Source: Arenibacter amylolyticus
Lineage (GTDB): Bacteria > Bacteroidota > Bacteroidia > Flavobacteriales > Flavobacteriaceae
DNA: 64,000 bases
Direction of reading: 5' to 3'
NCBI RefSeq assembly: GCF_002150785.1
Contig: NZ_MTAZ01000020.1
Location: 47,021 to 111,020 of the forward strand
Positions 1-9,034 of this stretch are shown piece by piece. Under the pieces are notes generated by a model. The model saw only the letters and a list, made by a program, of their open reading frames with translations, did not search any database and had not been told where the DNA came from. Position 1 is the first letter of the stretch. Each line of letters opens with the position of its first letter. A program made the translations under genes and the position numbers.

Positions 1-268
1 CCCGGCAGAAGCCGCAAAACAGGCAGTAGAAAACGACGTTCATATTTTAGGGATATCCTCCTTGGCAGGCGGACATAAAACCCTGGTTCCCCAAGTGTTA
101 GAGGCTTTAAAAAAATACGGCAGGCAAGATATTATGGTCATCGTAGGGGGAGTGGTCCCTAAGCAGGATTATGATTTTTTATACGAAGCCGGAGCGGTGG
201 CTATTTTTGGCCCAGGGAGAAAAATTAGCAATACCGCCATCCAAGTTTTGGAGATTCTGCTAGACTAA
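1..268 (+). CDS. scpA: Methylmalonyl-CoA mutase, C-terminal fragment (cut by window edge)
   Basis: This is the last ~88 residues of a B12-binding domain. It is open from base 2, and the true start lies upstream of the window. Visible family features are the AxGHxTLVP stretch, the IMVIVGGVVP strand-loop and the YEAGAVAIFGPG segment, which form the end of the cobalamin-binding Rossmann domain of methylmalonyl-CoA mutase large subunits. The His-containing DxHxxG motif that ligates cobalt would lie just outside the window. The enzyme interconverts succinyl-CoA and (R)-methylmalonyl-CoA in propionate metabolism. The B12 domain is clear. The assignment to the mutase rather than another B12 mutase (such as isobutyryl-CoA mutase) rests on the close match of the tail. 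Confidence 0.85.
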   Translation, partial: PAEAAKQAVENDVHILGISSLAGGHKTLVPQVLEALKKYGRQDIMVIVGGVVPKQDYDFLYEAGAVAIFGPGRKISNTAIQVLEILLD

Positions 269-292
269 CGAGGAGCACACACCCCTAAAAAT

Positions 293-319
293 AAGGGATT
301 ATCGCAGATTCTATCCCTT
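293..319. other. Weak hairpin after the mutase gene
   Basis: AAGGGAT at 293-299 pairs with ATCCCTT at 313-319 around a 13-nt loop in the mutase-parA gap. No T-run follows, so it is at best a weak terminator or an RNA-end structure. Confidence 0.3.
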
Positions 320-417
320 GTGAATGCGAAGTAAAGTCGCTATTTTTCGCCTGTTAACAAAATACATTTTATAACAACGTAAATAATCGTATTTTTACCC
401 ACTAACTTACTATGATA

Positions 418-1191
418 ATGGGCAAAATAATTGCTATTGCAAATCAAAAAGGCGGCGTAGGTAAAACTACCACTTCGGTAAACTTAGCAGCTGCCTTAGG
501 AGTTTTGGAAAAAAAAGTCTTATTAATTGATGCCGATCCTCAGGCCAACGCAACCTCCGGTTTAGGAGTGGATGTGGAAACTGTGGAAATGGGAACCTAT
601 CAATTGTTAGAACATTCCAAAACTGCTAGGGAAACTATTGTGCAGACCACCTCTCCCAATGTGGATCTTATTCCATCGCATATCGACTTGGTTGCCATTG
701 AAATAGAATTGGTAGACAAGGATGATAGGGAGTATATGATGAAAAATGCAACCCAAAAGCTAAAAGACGAATACGATTATATTCTTATAGACTGTGCACC
801 TTCCTTGGGACTCTTAACCTTAAATGCCCTTACAGCGGCAGATTCTGTTATGATCCCTATACAGTGCGAATACTTTGCATTGGAAGGATTGGGGAAATTA
901 TTGAATACCATTAAAAGTGTTCAGAAGATTCACAATCCCGATTTGGATATAGAAGGAATGGTACTTACCATGTACGATTCTAGGTTACGCCTTTCTAACC
1001 AGGTTGTGGAGGAAGTGAAAAAACACTTCTCAGAAATGGTTTTCGACACCATTATCCAAAGGAATGTGCGATTGAGCGAGGCACCAAGTTATGGCGAAAG
1101 CATTATAAAATATGATGCCAGTAGTACAGGAGCAGCCAATTATTTAAATTTGGCCAATGAAGTAGTAGTGAAAAACAAGGAGAAAGTATAA
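418..1191 (+). CDS. parA: Chromosome-partitioning ATPase ParA (Soj)
   Basis: This is a Walker-type ATPase that positions the chromosome origin together with ParB. It carries the deviant Walker A motif KGGVGKTTT (residues 11-19 from the chosen start), the DADPQANAT Walker A' segment and the DYILIDCAPSLGLLTLNAL Walker B region. At 257 residues it has normal Soj length. An ATG six bases upstream (412) is also possible; 418 was chosen because the family begins MGKIIAIANQ. The stop codon overlaps parB in a TAATG junction, implying translational coupling. A TATTTTTA sequence at 390-397 could be its -7 element. No parS-like palindrome was seen near by. Confidence 0.95.
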   Translation: MGKIIAIANQKGGVGKTTTSVNLAAALGVLEKKVLLIDADPQANATSGLGVDVETVEMGTYQLLEHSKTARETIVQTTSPNVDLIPSHIDLVAIEIELVDKDDREYMMKNATQKLKDEYDYILIDCAPSLGLLTLNALTAADSVMIPIQCEYFALEGLGKLLNTIKSVQKIHNPDLDIEGMVLTMYDSRLRLSNQVVEEVKKHFSEMVFDTIIQRNVRLSEAPSYGESIIKYDASSTGAANYLNLANEVVVKNKEKV

Positions 1192-2111
1192 TGGCGAAAG
1201 CGACAAGAAAACAAGCGTTGGGCCGCGGACTATCGGCCTTATTAAAAGACCCCGAAAACGATATTCAGTCGGCTTCCGATAAGAATGCCGATAAGGTGGT
1301 AGGAAATATTGTAGAATTAGATCTGAATACCATAGAGGTTAACCCTTTTCAACCCCGTTCTAATTTTAATGATGAGGCTCTTCACGAGCTGGCCTCTTCC
1401 ATCAGGGAATTAGGGGTGATACAACCTATTACCGTAAGGAAGTTAGATTTTAACCAGTACCAATTGGTTTCTGGTGAGCGTCGTTTTAGGGCTTCCAAAT
1501 TAGTGGGCTTAGAAACCATCCCTGCATATATCCGTATTGCCAATGACCAAGAGTCCTTGGAAATGGCGTTGGTAGAAAATATACAGCGACAGGATCTAGA
1601 CCCCATAGAAATAGCCCTTTCCTATCAAAGATTGATAGATGAAATACAATTAACCCAGGAAAAAATGAGTGAACGGGTAGGCAAAAAAAGGTCTACCATC
1701 ACCAACTACCTGCGTTTATTGCGTTTAGATCCTATAATCCAAACAGGGATAAGGGACGGCTTCGTAAGTATGGGCCACGGGAGGGCCTTGGTAAACATTG
1801 AGGAAAAGGAAGATCAAATTGCCCTCTATGAAAAAATCGTTGGCGAAAACCTATCGGTAAGAAATACGGAAAAGGCCGTAAAGGAATATCAGGAAAGAAA
1901 AGCTGCCGCAAACCAAGATCCCGCTAAAGAAGATAAAAAGAAAACCAAAACCAGTCCAGAGTTTATCTCCAAGAACTTGCGAAAGTTCTCCGACTACCTG
2001 GATGTAAAAGTAGATATTAAGGCCACTGAAAAAGGAAAAGGAAAGATTACCATTCCTTTTCACTCCCAGGAAGAATTCAATCGATTAAAAAAATTGATCA
2101 CGGGTGAATAA
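1191..2111 (+). CDS. parB: Chromosome-partitioning protein ParB
   Basis: ParB binds parS and, as a CTP-dependent clamp, loads onto origin-proximal DNA. The GERRFRA CTP-binding motif is at residues ~95-101, ENIQRQDLDP at ~129-138, and a helix-turn-helix (TQEKMSERVGKKRSTITNYL) at ~155-174. A Lys-rich linker and a C-terminal dimerisation domain follow. At 306 residues it is standard length. It starts in the TAATG overlap with parA and overlaps the next gene by 8 bp. The pair parA-parB is the chromosomal type; no plasmid genes are near by. Confidence 0.95.
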   Translation: MAKATRKQALGRGLSALLKDPENDIQSASDKNADKVVGNIVELDLNTIEVNPFQPRSNFNDEALHELASSIRELGVIQPITVRKLDFNQYQLVSGERRFRASKLVGLETIPAYIRIANDQESLEMALVENIQRQDLDPIEIALSYQRLIDEIQLTQEKMSERVGKKRSTITNYLRLLRLDPIIQTGIRDGFVSMGHGRALVNIEEKEDQIALYEKIVGENLSVRNTEKAVKEYQERKAAANQDPAKEDKKKTKTSPEFISKNLRKFSDYLDVKVDIKATEKGKGKITIPFHSQEEFNRLKKLITGE

Positions 2112-2751
2112 GTGCTTTCTATTGCTGGTAGTCTGCTTTCTGGTCACCGCCCTAGGCCTTGCCCAAGACAAGGACATCCAGGAACAACAACCAGATTCTG
2201 TACAGCAGACCCTAAAGGAACAGGGCGTTAGGGTAATAGATACCCTAAAAATCAAAAAAAAGGGTATCAATCCCTTGGCACCTAGTAAAGCTGCCTTTTA
2301 TTCCGCCGTATTTCCCGGATTGGGTCAAATCTATAACAAGCGGTATTGGAAGGTCCCCATAGTCTATGCAGCCATAGGAACAGGGGTATACGCCTACACC
2401 TATAACGACGACCTGTACAACCGGTTCAGAACCGCCTTTAAACGCAGACAGGCCGGATTTACCGACGATGAGTTCTACGACCTAGGAACCCCTAATCCAC
2501 CAGGTTCTCCTCCAGACTTTTCTAACCAGGCCTTGGAAAATGCCCAGGAAAGATACCAGCGCGATAGAGATCTTTGGCTCTTGGTCACTATTGGAATGTA
2601 TGTCCTAAATATTGTGGACGCCAATGTAGACGCCCACCTAAAACAATTTAACGTGGACGATGATCTAAGTTTGGATTTTAAACCTTTCTTGGATACAGAC
2701 GCCCTCACCGCCAATCCGGTTTACGGAATGGCCTTAACTATTAAATTTTAA
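2104..2751 (+). CDS. DUF5683 family exported protein (GTG start)
   Basis: A 215-residue protein with an N-terminal signal peptide (KCFLLLVVCFLVTALGLAQ) and the SAVFPGLGQIYNKRYWKVP segment typical of DUF5683. Two hydrophobic stretches follow, around residues 70-85 and 155-170, so it is probably in or at the inner membrane. The start is GTG at 2104, inside the parB 3' end (8-bp overlap). No in-frame ATG precedes the signal peptide, so the GTG start is well supported. It lies between parB and dapB in an apparent single operon. The function is not known; its position suggests only co-transcription with partitioning and lysine-pathway genes. Confidence 0.85.
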   Translation: MNKCFLLLVVCFLVTALGLAQDKDIQEQQPDSVQQTLKEQGVRVIDTLKIKKKGINPLAPSKAAFYSAVFPGLGQIYNKRYWKVPIVYAAIGTGVYAYTYNDDLYNRFRTAFKRRQAGFTDDEFYDLGTPNPPGSPPDFSNQALENAQERYQRDRDLWLLVTIGMYVLNIVDANVDAHLKQFNVDDDLSLDFKPFLDTDALTANPVYGMALTIKF

Positions 2752-2754
2752 AAA

Positions 2755-3456
2755 ATGAACATTGCCCTGTTCGGATATGGTAAAATGGGAAAAATGATTG
2801 AACAAATCGCCCTAAAAAGAAACCATAACATTGTAGCTAAAATAGACGTGGATACCACGGAGATAAACTATTCAGAAATAGATGTAGCCATAGATTTTAG
2901 TATGCCCGATGCTGCTTTTGGCAACATAAAAAAATGCATGGAAAACAATATTCCATTGATCTGCGGTACCACTGGTTGGTTAGAAAATTATGAGAATGCC
3001 GTGCAGCTCTGTAAAGAAAAGGACGGTGCCTTTATCTACGCCTCCAATTTCAGCTTAGGAGTTAACCTCTTTTTTGAACTAAACTCTTATTTGGCCAAAA
3101 TGATGAGCAACCTAAAGCAGTATCAGGTTAGCATGGAAGAAATTCATCATACCCAAAAACTAGATGCCCCTAGTGGCACGGCCATTACCTTGGCAGAAGG
3201 GGTCATCCAAGAGACCGATTATACTGCTTGGAAATTGGATACTGCCGAAGCCAACGAAATTCCCATTACTGCCAAACGGATTGCCGATACTCCCGGCACC
3301 CATACCGTGGCCTACCAAAGTGAAGTAGACAGCATAGAAATTAAACACACCGCCCATAATAGGGAGGGATTTGCCCTGGGAGCGGTGGTAGCTGCAGAAT
3401 GGATTCTAGATAAAAAGGGAGTGTTCTCCATGAAAGACGTGTTAAACCTTCGTTAA
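2755..3456 (+). CDS. dapB: 4-hydroxy-tetrahydrodipicolinate reductase DapB
   Basis: This enzyme catalyses the NAD(P)H-dependent reduction step of the diaminopimelate/lysine pathway. The N-terminal dinucleotide-binding loop GYGKMGKM is at residues 7-14. CGTTGW marks the middle of the nucleotide domain. The signature EEIHHTQKLDAPSGTA, near residues 127-142, carries the catalytic His and Lys. At 233 residues it is a short DapB of the Bacteroidota type. It starts 3 bases after the DUF5683 stop, so it is in the same operon. Confidence 0.95.
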   Translation: MNIALFGYGKMGKMIEQIALKRNHNIVAKIDVDTTEINYSEIDVAIDFSMPDAAFGNIKKCMENNIPLICGTTGWLENYENAVQLCKEKDGAFIYASNFSLGVNLFFELNSYLAKMMSNLKQYQVSMEEIHHTQKLDAPSGTAITLAEGVIQETDYTAWKLDTAEANEIPITAKRIADTPGTHTVAYQSEVDSIEIKHTAHNREGFALGAVVAAEWILDKKGVFSMKDVLNLR

Positions 3457-3538
3457 GGAACGTAACAATCCCCCATTAAAACATACTTAAAGATTGATTG
3501 TTAACAAGAAGCAGCAATCCTAAATCAACAATACGGAT

Positions 3539-5272
3539 ATGAACGGAACACAGTGGATTATTTTTATTTTGATCATTCAAATAGTGCATTTCCTCGGAAC
3601 TTGGAAATTGTACGTTAAGGCAGGTAGAAAAGCATGGGAAGCAGCTATCCCAGTTTATAACGCCATAGTTTTAATGAAAATAATTAATAGGCCCAAGTGG
3701 TGGGTTATTCTGTTGTTTATACCCATCATTAACCTATTGATGTTCCCTGTGGTTTGGGTAGAGACCCTTAGGAGTTTTGGTAAAAATAGCCTTTTAGACA
3801 CCTGGTTGGCTATTCTCACCTTGGGGCTCTATATCTATTATGTAAATTATTTCACGGAGGTTGCCTATGTAGAAAATAGAGACCTTCACCCAAAAACCGC
3901 CTTAGGAGAGTGGGTAAGCTCCATCGTATTTGCCGTTGTGGCCGCTACTTTGGTACACACTTATGTAATACAACCCTATGTGATCCCTACCAGTTCTTTG
4001 GAAAAAACCCTTTTGGTGGGCGATTTCCTATTTGTAAGCAAGTTCCATTACGGAGCTAGGGTTCCTATGACGACCGTTGCGGCACCCATGGTACACGATA
4101 CCCTGCCTATTCTAAAATCCAGATCCTATGTGGCCGATGTAGATCCTGCTACCTATAAAACCTCGATATGGAACAAACTACAGCTTCCCTATATGAGACT
4201 ACCTGGATTTAAGGAGATTAAAAGGAATGAAATTGTAGTGTTTAGCTGGCCTGCAGATACGGTTTATCAATTTTTTAAACAACAGGAAGGGGTTCGCAAG
4301 CCTATCGATAAAAAATCTAATTACGTAAAACGTGCTGTAGGTATACCAGGGGATTCCTTATCTATAGTTGACGGATATGTACATATCAACGGTAAAAAAA
4401 CCGTACTGCCCTACAGGGCTAAGCCAATGTTCACCCACACGGTTACTGTAGAGAACGGTTTTTCTAATGCCGCCATTGACCTCTTGGGAAGACAAAATTT
4501 CTCAGGAAATGTGGTCCGCATCCCTAACAGTTCTTTAGAGTTGGAAAATCTAGACCAAGTAATCTCTGCAATGCATATGGAGAAAATAAAGTCCGACTCA
4601 GCCTATACCTACTACTCCGGGAATGTAGACAATGCAAGGGTTCGCGACTACTTAAAGTCGGAAGACGTAAGCACTATGGCTCTTTTTAACTTAACAGAGG
4701 AAGAAGCCAAGAATTTCACTGGAAAAAATGGTATAGTATCCATTCAGAAACTTGCGTTTACCACCAAAAAAACCTCTCTTTTCCCCCAAGATCCAGCGCA
4801 TCCAGCAACCTTAGACAATATGCCAGCGATCTATATCCCTGAAAAAGGCAAGACGGTAGAACTTAACCTAGAAGTACTCCCCATTTATGAGAAAATAATA
4901 AAGGAGTACGAGGATAACACCCTAAAAGTAAATGGCAATCAAATACTGATTAATGGACAAGTAGCCAACTCCTATACTTTTAAACAGGATTATTATTGGA
5001 TGATGGGAGACAATAGGCACCGTTCCGAAGACAGTAGAACTTGGGGCTACGTTCCAGAAGACCATATAGTAGGTACGCCCGTTTTTATATGGATGAGCAT
5101 CGATGGCATTAACGATGGCATGATGAATTGGAAAATTCGTTGGGACAGAGTGTTTACTACGGTCCACGGAGACGGGGAACCTACCTCCTACTTTAAGTAC
5201 TTCTTAATAGCACTTGCGGGGTGGTTTGTTTGGGATTACTTTAGAAAGCGAAAAAAGAAGGTGAAAAAATAG
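3539..5272 (+). CDS. lepB: Signal peptidase I (long Bacteroidota form)
   Basis: A membrane serine protease that removes signal peptides. The N-terminal ~110 residues are hydrophobic (several membrane segments with an IPVYNAIVLMKIINRPKWW stretch, DUF5684-like). The protease part follows, with catalytic Ser153 in IPTSSLEKTL and catalytic Lys264 in YVKRAVGIPGDS. The final conserved box MGDNRHRSEDSRTWG lies near residues 485-500. A ~200-residue insert separates the Lys box from that last box. The total of 577 residues is far longer than the E. coli enzyme but usual for Flavobacteriaceae. A basic C-terminal tail (RKRKKKVKK) follows a last membrane segment. Confidence 0.93.
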   Translation: MNGTQWIIFILIIQIVHFLGTWKLYVKAGRKAWEAAIPVYNAIVLMKIINRPKWWVILLFIPIINLLMFPVVWVETLRSFGKNSLLDTWLAILTLGLYIYYVNYFTEVAYVENRDLHPKTALGEWVSSIVFAVVAATLVHTYVIQPYVIPTSSLEKTLLVGDFLFVSKFHYGARVPMTTVAAPMVHDTLPILKSRSYVADVDPATYKTSIWNKLQLPYMRLPGFKEIKRNEIVVFSWPADTVYQFFKQQEGVRKPIDKKSNYVKRAVGIPGDSLSIVDGYVHINGKKTVLPYRAKPMFTHTVTVENGFSNAAIDLLGRQNFSGNVVRIPNSSLELENLDQVISAMHMEKIKSDSAYTYYSGNVDNARVRDYLKSEDVSTMALFNLTEEEAKNFTGKNGIVSIQKLAFTTKKTSLFPQDPAHPATLDNMPAIYIPEKGKTVELNLEVLPIYEKIIKEYEDNTLKVNGNQILINGQVANSYTFKQDYYWMMGDNRHRSEDSRTWGYVPEDHIVGTPVFIWMSIDGINDGMMNWKIRWDRVFTTVHGDGEPTSYFKYFLIALAGWFVWDYFRKRKKKVKK

Positions 5273-5293
5273 ACATCAACATCACAAGACCTT

Positions 5294-5324
5294 AGGCTTT
5301 AAGCGGTAGTTACCTTTAAAGCCT
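5294..5324. other. Inverted repeat downstream of lepB
   Basis: AGGCTTTAA (5294-5302) is a perfect 9-bp match to TTAAAGCCT (5316-5324). It may stabilise or end the lepB transcript, but no T-tract follows (the next bases are C-rich). Confidence 0.4.
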
Positions 5325-5343
5325 TGGGCCTCCCCCCTTCAAC

Positions 5344-5599
5344 ACATTAGTACATTGATACACTAGTAAATTGATACATTAACTCATTGCTACATTAGTT
5401 CATTGTTACATTAGTTCATTGCTACATTAGTTCATTGCTACATTGGTTCATTGCTAAATTAGTTCATTGCTACATTAGTTCATTGCTACATTGGTTCATT
5501 GCTAAATTAGTTCATTGCTACATTAGTTCATTGCTACATTAGTTCATTGCTACATTAGTATATTTACACATTGGTATATTTACACATTGATAAATTAGT
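5344..5599. repeat. Tandem array: sixteen 16-bp units
   Basis: The lepB-WbqC gap (5273-5617) is filled by units matching acattagttcattgct. From 5344 to 5599 exactly sixteen units of exactly 16 bp can be laid end to end with no insertion or deletion; only substitutions separate them. The central units (5392-5551) are nearly identical, and the outer ones are degenerate. In the centre a three-unit pattern (one unit with TTGG, one with AAATT, one standard) recurs at 48-bp spacing: the TTGG variants lie at 5441 and 5489. The unit is not palindromic and 16 is not a multiple of 3, so this is neither CRISPR nor coding. Confidence 0.9.
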
Positions 5600-5617
5600 A
5601 CATTAAATAAGTAAACA

Positions 5618-6250
5618 ATGCAAGTGCTTCTTCATCCTGGATATTTTTTAAACATCGCCAACTTTGCGGCTCTTGTCCAAAATGATATTTGCTGGGAAGT
5701 AAATGATAATTACCAGAAGCAAACCTATCGCAACCGATGCTATATCGCTACGGACATAGGAAAACACATGCTTACCATCCCTATTAAACATGTGGGGAAC
5801 AACCGAAATAAGCAACGATATTCCGAAGTAGCTATTGACAATACCTATTTTTGGCAACGTCAACATTGGCGCACCCTACAAACAGCGTATCGCACCTCGC
5901 CCTTCTTCGAGTTTTATGAAGATGATATTGCCCCTCTTTATAACGACACCTTTGACTCTCTGATGGAATTTAACCTTAAATCCATAGCGACCATTTGTGA
6001 TTGTTTACAGATTCCCATGCCTACGGATAAAACTAGTAGCTACCAGGCAGCCGCTACCGATATGACGGACGCGCGACATTTCATCAATTCAAAAACGGAA
6101 ATCCCTTTTCAACAAGCTCCCTATGTGCAGGTATTTAATGATAGAAACCCCTTTATACCTAACCTAAGTATTTTAGACCTCCTATTTAACGAAGGAACCA
6201 ACACCCTTCCCTATCTCAAAAGTTTAAAACTGAACCTTCCCCATGCTTAG
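5618..6250 (+). CDS. WbqC family protein
   Basis: A 210-residue soluble protein. It matches the WbqC-like family in its opening (HPGYFLNIANFAALVQNDICWEVNDNYQKQTYRNRCYI), the LTIPIKHVGNN segment and the WQRQHWRTLQTAYRTSPFF block, which are characteristic conserved positions. Some WbqC proteins are encoded in surface-polysaccharide clusters, but no polysaccharide genes are present here. The lepB-WbqC neighbourhood is common in flavobacteria. The precise biochemical role is not established. The gene overlaps DUF6122 by 8 bp. Confidence 0.85.
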   Translation: MQVLLHPGYFLNIANFAALVQNDICWEVNDNYQKQTYRNRCYIATDIGKHMLTIPIKHVGNNRNKQRYSEVAIDNTYFWQRQHWRTLQTAYRTSPFFEFYEDDIAPLYNDTFDSLMEFNLKSIATICDCLQIPMPTDKTSSYQAAATDMTDARHFINSKTEIPFQQAPYVQVFNDRNPFIPNLSILDLLFNEGTNTLPYLKSLKLNLPHA

Positions 6251-6551
6251 ATGGTTTCTTCATTATGGCATTCATTTTTTAGTTCCCATCCTTATCGGAC
6301 TTCTATTTTATAAGGGATACCGATGGAAGGCAATTTTAATACTGTTAGCCGGAATTGTGATAGACTTGGATCACTTCTGGGCAGACCCCTTATTTGACCC
6401 TAATCGGTGCAGCATTAATTTTCACCCCCTACACACCTACTGGGCCATTGCACTCTATGTACTGCTGTTAATTCCCAAAAAGACCAGAATATTCGGTTTA
6501 GCATTAGTAATTCATATCGTAGCAGATATTACAGATTGCCTCTTAATGTAG
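6243..6551 (+). CDS. DUF6122 family small membrane protein
   Basis: A 102-residue integral membrane protein with about four hydrophobic helices. Polar HxxD-type motifs lie between the helices (IDLDHFWADPLFDPNRCSINFHPLH and VIHIVADITDCLL). These His/Asp motifs resemble those of small membrane metal-dependent hydrolases of the YdjM/LexA-binding type. That is only a resemblance. It begins inside the WbqC 3' end (8-bp overlap), so the two are coupled. Confidence 0.75.
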   Translation: MLRWFLHYGIHFLVPILIGLLFYKGYRWKAILILLAGIVIDLDHFWADPLFDPNRCSINFHPLHTYWAIALYVLLLIPKKTRIFGLALVIHIVADITDCLLM

Positions 6552-6736
6552 TTGAACATCTTGGGCTATTCATTAGACCTCGAAAAAAACACTCCTTTAT
6601 AACTAGCACCTCATTTTAGAGGTAGGCTCCTAGGCCAATTCTTATAGTTTTTTGTCCTTCCCCCTTTAGAGAATAGAAAATTATCTCTATTTTGTATGCT
6701 TCATTTAATCTTAACTTATCAAACTCATAAATTACT

Positions 6737-8050
6737 ATGGGAAATCATAAAATTACCCCCTCTTTTCCCTCCGGAAGAAGGGATTTCATCAAAAAATCTG
6801 GCATTGCCCTCATCGGGGGATCCTTAATATCGCCGGCAGTCACCTTTGGTGCCAATAGCCTCTATAAGGATTCCACCCTAAAAGTGGGCTTAATTGGCTG
6901 TGGTGGCCGTGGTACCGGTGCCGCTGCCCAAGCTTTGCAAGCAGATCCAAACGTTATTCTCTATGCCATGGGCGATGTGTTTGAGGACCAATTAAATTTG
7001 GCACATCGGGAGTTGCAGAAGGCTATGGGTGACAAGGTAAAGGTTGCTCCAGAAAACAAATTCATAGGATTTGACGCCTACCAAAAAGTAATAGATTCGG
7101 GCGTGGATGTAGTGTTACTTACCACCCCACCAGCCTTTAGACCAGACCACCTAAATGCTGCGGTAGAAGCAGGGAAACACGTATTTTGCGAAAAACCCGT
7201 AGCCGTGGATGCACCCGGAATTCACAAAGTGTTGGCAGCTGCCAAAAAAGCTAAGGAAAAGGGGCTATCCCTAGTGTCTGGTTTCTGTTTTCGATACGAC
7301 TATCCCAATAGGGAAATTTTTGGGCGTGTCTTAGACGGCCAGATTGGGGACATCAGAACGGTTACTACCTTTCGTCATGGAGGTGAGGCTTGGTATAAGG
7401 AACGTCAGCCAAATTGGACGGATATGACCTACGAAATGCGCAATTGGTATTACTACAATTGGTTATCGGGGGATATTGTGGTAGAACAAGCAGTGCATAG
7501 CCTTGATATGATGTCTTGGGTCATGGGAGATAAAATGCCCGTAAGCGCTACTGGAACTGGAGGGCGACAAGTACGTGTAGATAGTAAATACGGAAACATA
7601 TACGATCATTTTGCGGTAGAGTTCGAATATGAAAACGGCGCCAAGGGTTACCACTTTACCAGGCAACAAAACAATACCTCCCATAGGAACAGCGTAGAGG
7701 TGCTAGGTACCGAAGGCTCGTCTATAACCCATATTGGACGCAGGTATGAAATTACCGGTAAAAACAGCTACACCTATGACGGGGAAAGGAATAATATGTT
7801 CCAGACCGAACACGATGAGCTTTTTGCCTCCATCCGAAAGGGTCAGCCCATGAACGATGGAGAATGGATGTCTAAGAGCACCATGTTGGCCATATGGGCA
7901 CGTATGGTAGCCTATACCGGCCAAACGCTCACCTGGGAACAAGTCTTTAATTCCAAGGAAAACTTAGGTCCCAAAATAGACGAATACAATTGGGATTTAA
8001 AATGGCCTACTCCACCAGTAGCGATTCCTGGTAAAACTAAATTCATCTAA
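6737..8050 (+). CDS. Exported Gfo/Idh/MocA family oxidoreductase
   Basis: A 437-residue NAD(P)-dependent oxidoreductase-like protein with an N-terminal twin-arginine export signal (GRRDFIKKSGIALIGGSL), so it is probably exported folded with its cofactor. The nucleotide-binding loop GLIGCGGRGTGAAAQ lies near residues 51-65, and the CEKPVAVD family motif follows near residue 151. The C-terminal domain is of the glucose-fructose oxidoreductase type. The neighbouring DUF1080 gene, 90 bp downstream, suggests joint processing of oxidised sugars or disaccharides. Substrate cannot be read from the sequence. Confidence 0.88.
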   Translation: MGNHKITPSFPSGRRDFIKKSGIALIGGSLISPAVTFGANSLYKDSTLKVGLIGCGGRGTGAAAQALQADPNVILYAMGDVFEDQLNLAHRELQKAMGDKVKVAPENKFIGFDAYQKVIDSGVDVVLLTTPPAFRPDHLNAAVEAGKHVFCEKPVAVDAPGIHKVLAAAKKAKEKGLSLVSGFCFRYDYPNREIFGRVLDGQIGDIRTVTTFRHGGEAWYKERQPNWTDMTYEMRNWYYYNWLSGDIVVEQAVHSLDMMSWVMGDKMPVSATGTGGRQVRVDSKYGNIYDHFAVEFEYENGAKGYHFTRQQNNTSHRNSVEVLGTEGSSITHIGRRYEITGKNSYTYDGERNNMFQTEHDELFASIRKGQPMNDGEWMSKSTMLAIWARMVAYTGQTLTWEQVFNSKENLGPKIDEYNWDLKWPTPPVAIPGKTKFI

Positions 8051-8075
8051 GCCTATATCAAATTATAACTAACCG

Positions 8076-8118
8076 CTGTTTACTCTTTTGGCGCATAGAT
8101 CGTCAAAGGAGTAAACAG
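8076..8118. other. Long intergenic hairpin between oxidoreductase and DUF1080 genes
   Basis: An 18-bp stem with two G-U pairs: CTGTTTACTC (8076-8085) is perfectly complementary to GAGTAAACAG (8109-8118). The pairing continues inwards to a 7-nt CATAGAT loop. No T-tract follows on either strand, so it looks more like an mRNA-processing or stability element than a terminator. Confidence 0.6.
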
Positions 8119-8140
8119 CTCCATAACACACCAATTTAAT

Positions 8141-8887
8141 ATGAAACCCTCCTTATTATTATGCCTCTTTGTGCTATGGGGCAGTAGCTTAAAAATAAAA
8201 GCGCAAGAAAAACCCCTATTCTTTGGCACCGAAACCAGTTTTGATCAATTGGTAGCTGGAGACAAGGACAATGCACAAGAAATAAAATGGATCAATGTAA
8301 ACACGGAGCCAGACACCTGGCATAAGGAAGGCGATCTTCTGGTATGCAAAGGCCTACCAATAGGGGTTATGCGCTCCGAAAAGATGTACGAAAATTTCAT
8401 TCTAACCGTAGAGTGGCGCCATATGGAAGCAGGGGGCAATTCTGGTATGTTTGTATGGAGCGACGCCATCCCCGGCGAGCATAACAGACTCCCAGGGGGT
8501 GTAGAAGTACAGATGTTAGAACTAGATTGGGTAAATCAGAATATACGCGACGGCGTAAAGCCACCAATTGCCTATGTACACGGAGAGTTGTTTGGCGTGG
8601 GTGGGGTTACTACCGTACCGGACAACCCCAGAGGAACCAGAAGTAAGTCTGTAGAAAATAGAGCCCTAGGGAAGGGAGAGTGGAACAGCTATCAAGTAAT
8701 TTGTGTAGATGGCACTATTAAATTATCGGTCAATGGAAAGTTTGTAAACGGCATTAGTAAGTCGTCCATTAAAAAAGGATACCTCTGCCTAGAATCTGAA
8801 GGAGCCGAAATCCATTTTAGGAATTTAAGGGTGATAGAACTACCACCAGGGGTTACCGCTGCAGATCAAATAGTAGATGAGTTATAG
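8141..8887 (+). CDS. Secreted DUF1080 protein (3-keto-disaccharide hydrolase family)
   Basis: A 248-residue protein with a signal peptide ([22 protein letters not shown]) and a concanavalin-like jelly-roll domain of the DUF1080 family. Landmarks are the [16 protein letters not shown] block, [11 protein letters not shown], and the closing FRNLRVIEL strand typical of the family. Members hydrolyse 3-keto-glycosides, which fits the adjacent exported oxidoreductase. It probably acts in the periplasm. A terminator follows at 8909. Confidence 0.85.
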   Translation: MKPSLLLCLFVLWGSSLKIKAQEKPLFFGTETSFDQLVAGDKDNAQEIKWINVNTEPDTWHKEGDLLVCKGLPIGVMRSEKMYENFILTVEWRHMEAGGNSGMFVWSDAIPGEHNRLPGGVEVQMLELDWVNQNIRDGVKPPIAYVHGELFGVGGVTTVPDNPRGTRSKSVENRALGKGEWNSYQVICVDGTIKLSVNGKFVNGISKSSIKKGYLCLESEGAEIHFRNLRVIELPPGVTAADQIVDEL

Positions 8888-8908
8888 ACCACTTACCTAA
8901 TAAGATAC

Positions 8909-8934
8909 AAGGGGCCCAATTGGGTCCCTTTTTT
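8909..8934 (+). terminator. Rho-independent terminator
   Basis: GGGGCCC / GGGTCCC stem (8911-8917 with 8922-8928; one G-U pair), AATT loop, then a run of six T. It ends the DUF1080 transcript. Confidence 0.85.
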
Positions 8935-9034
8935 ATTCCCTTATTTTCTTCGTAGCACGAAGTATGGAAGTTCAACTATAGATAGATAATCCAGGCCAAA
9001 GAAAGAGCATGGTAATGGCCTACCACTTCTTCCC

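Noticed and set aside
269..3538. parS site near parAB
   Set aside because: No palindrome resembling the TGTTTCACGTGAAACA consensus was found around parA or parB.
5344..5599. CRISPR array
   Set aside because: The repeats are contiguous 16-bp units without spacers, the unit is not palindromic, and there are no cas genes in the window.
6673..6700. Promoter TATTTTG before the Gfo/Idh/MocA gene
   Set aside because: It is one base short of TAnnTTTG and no suitably spaced TTG was found.
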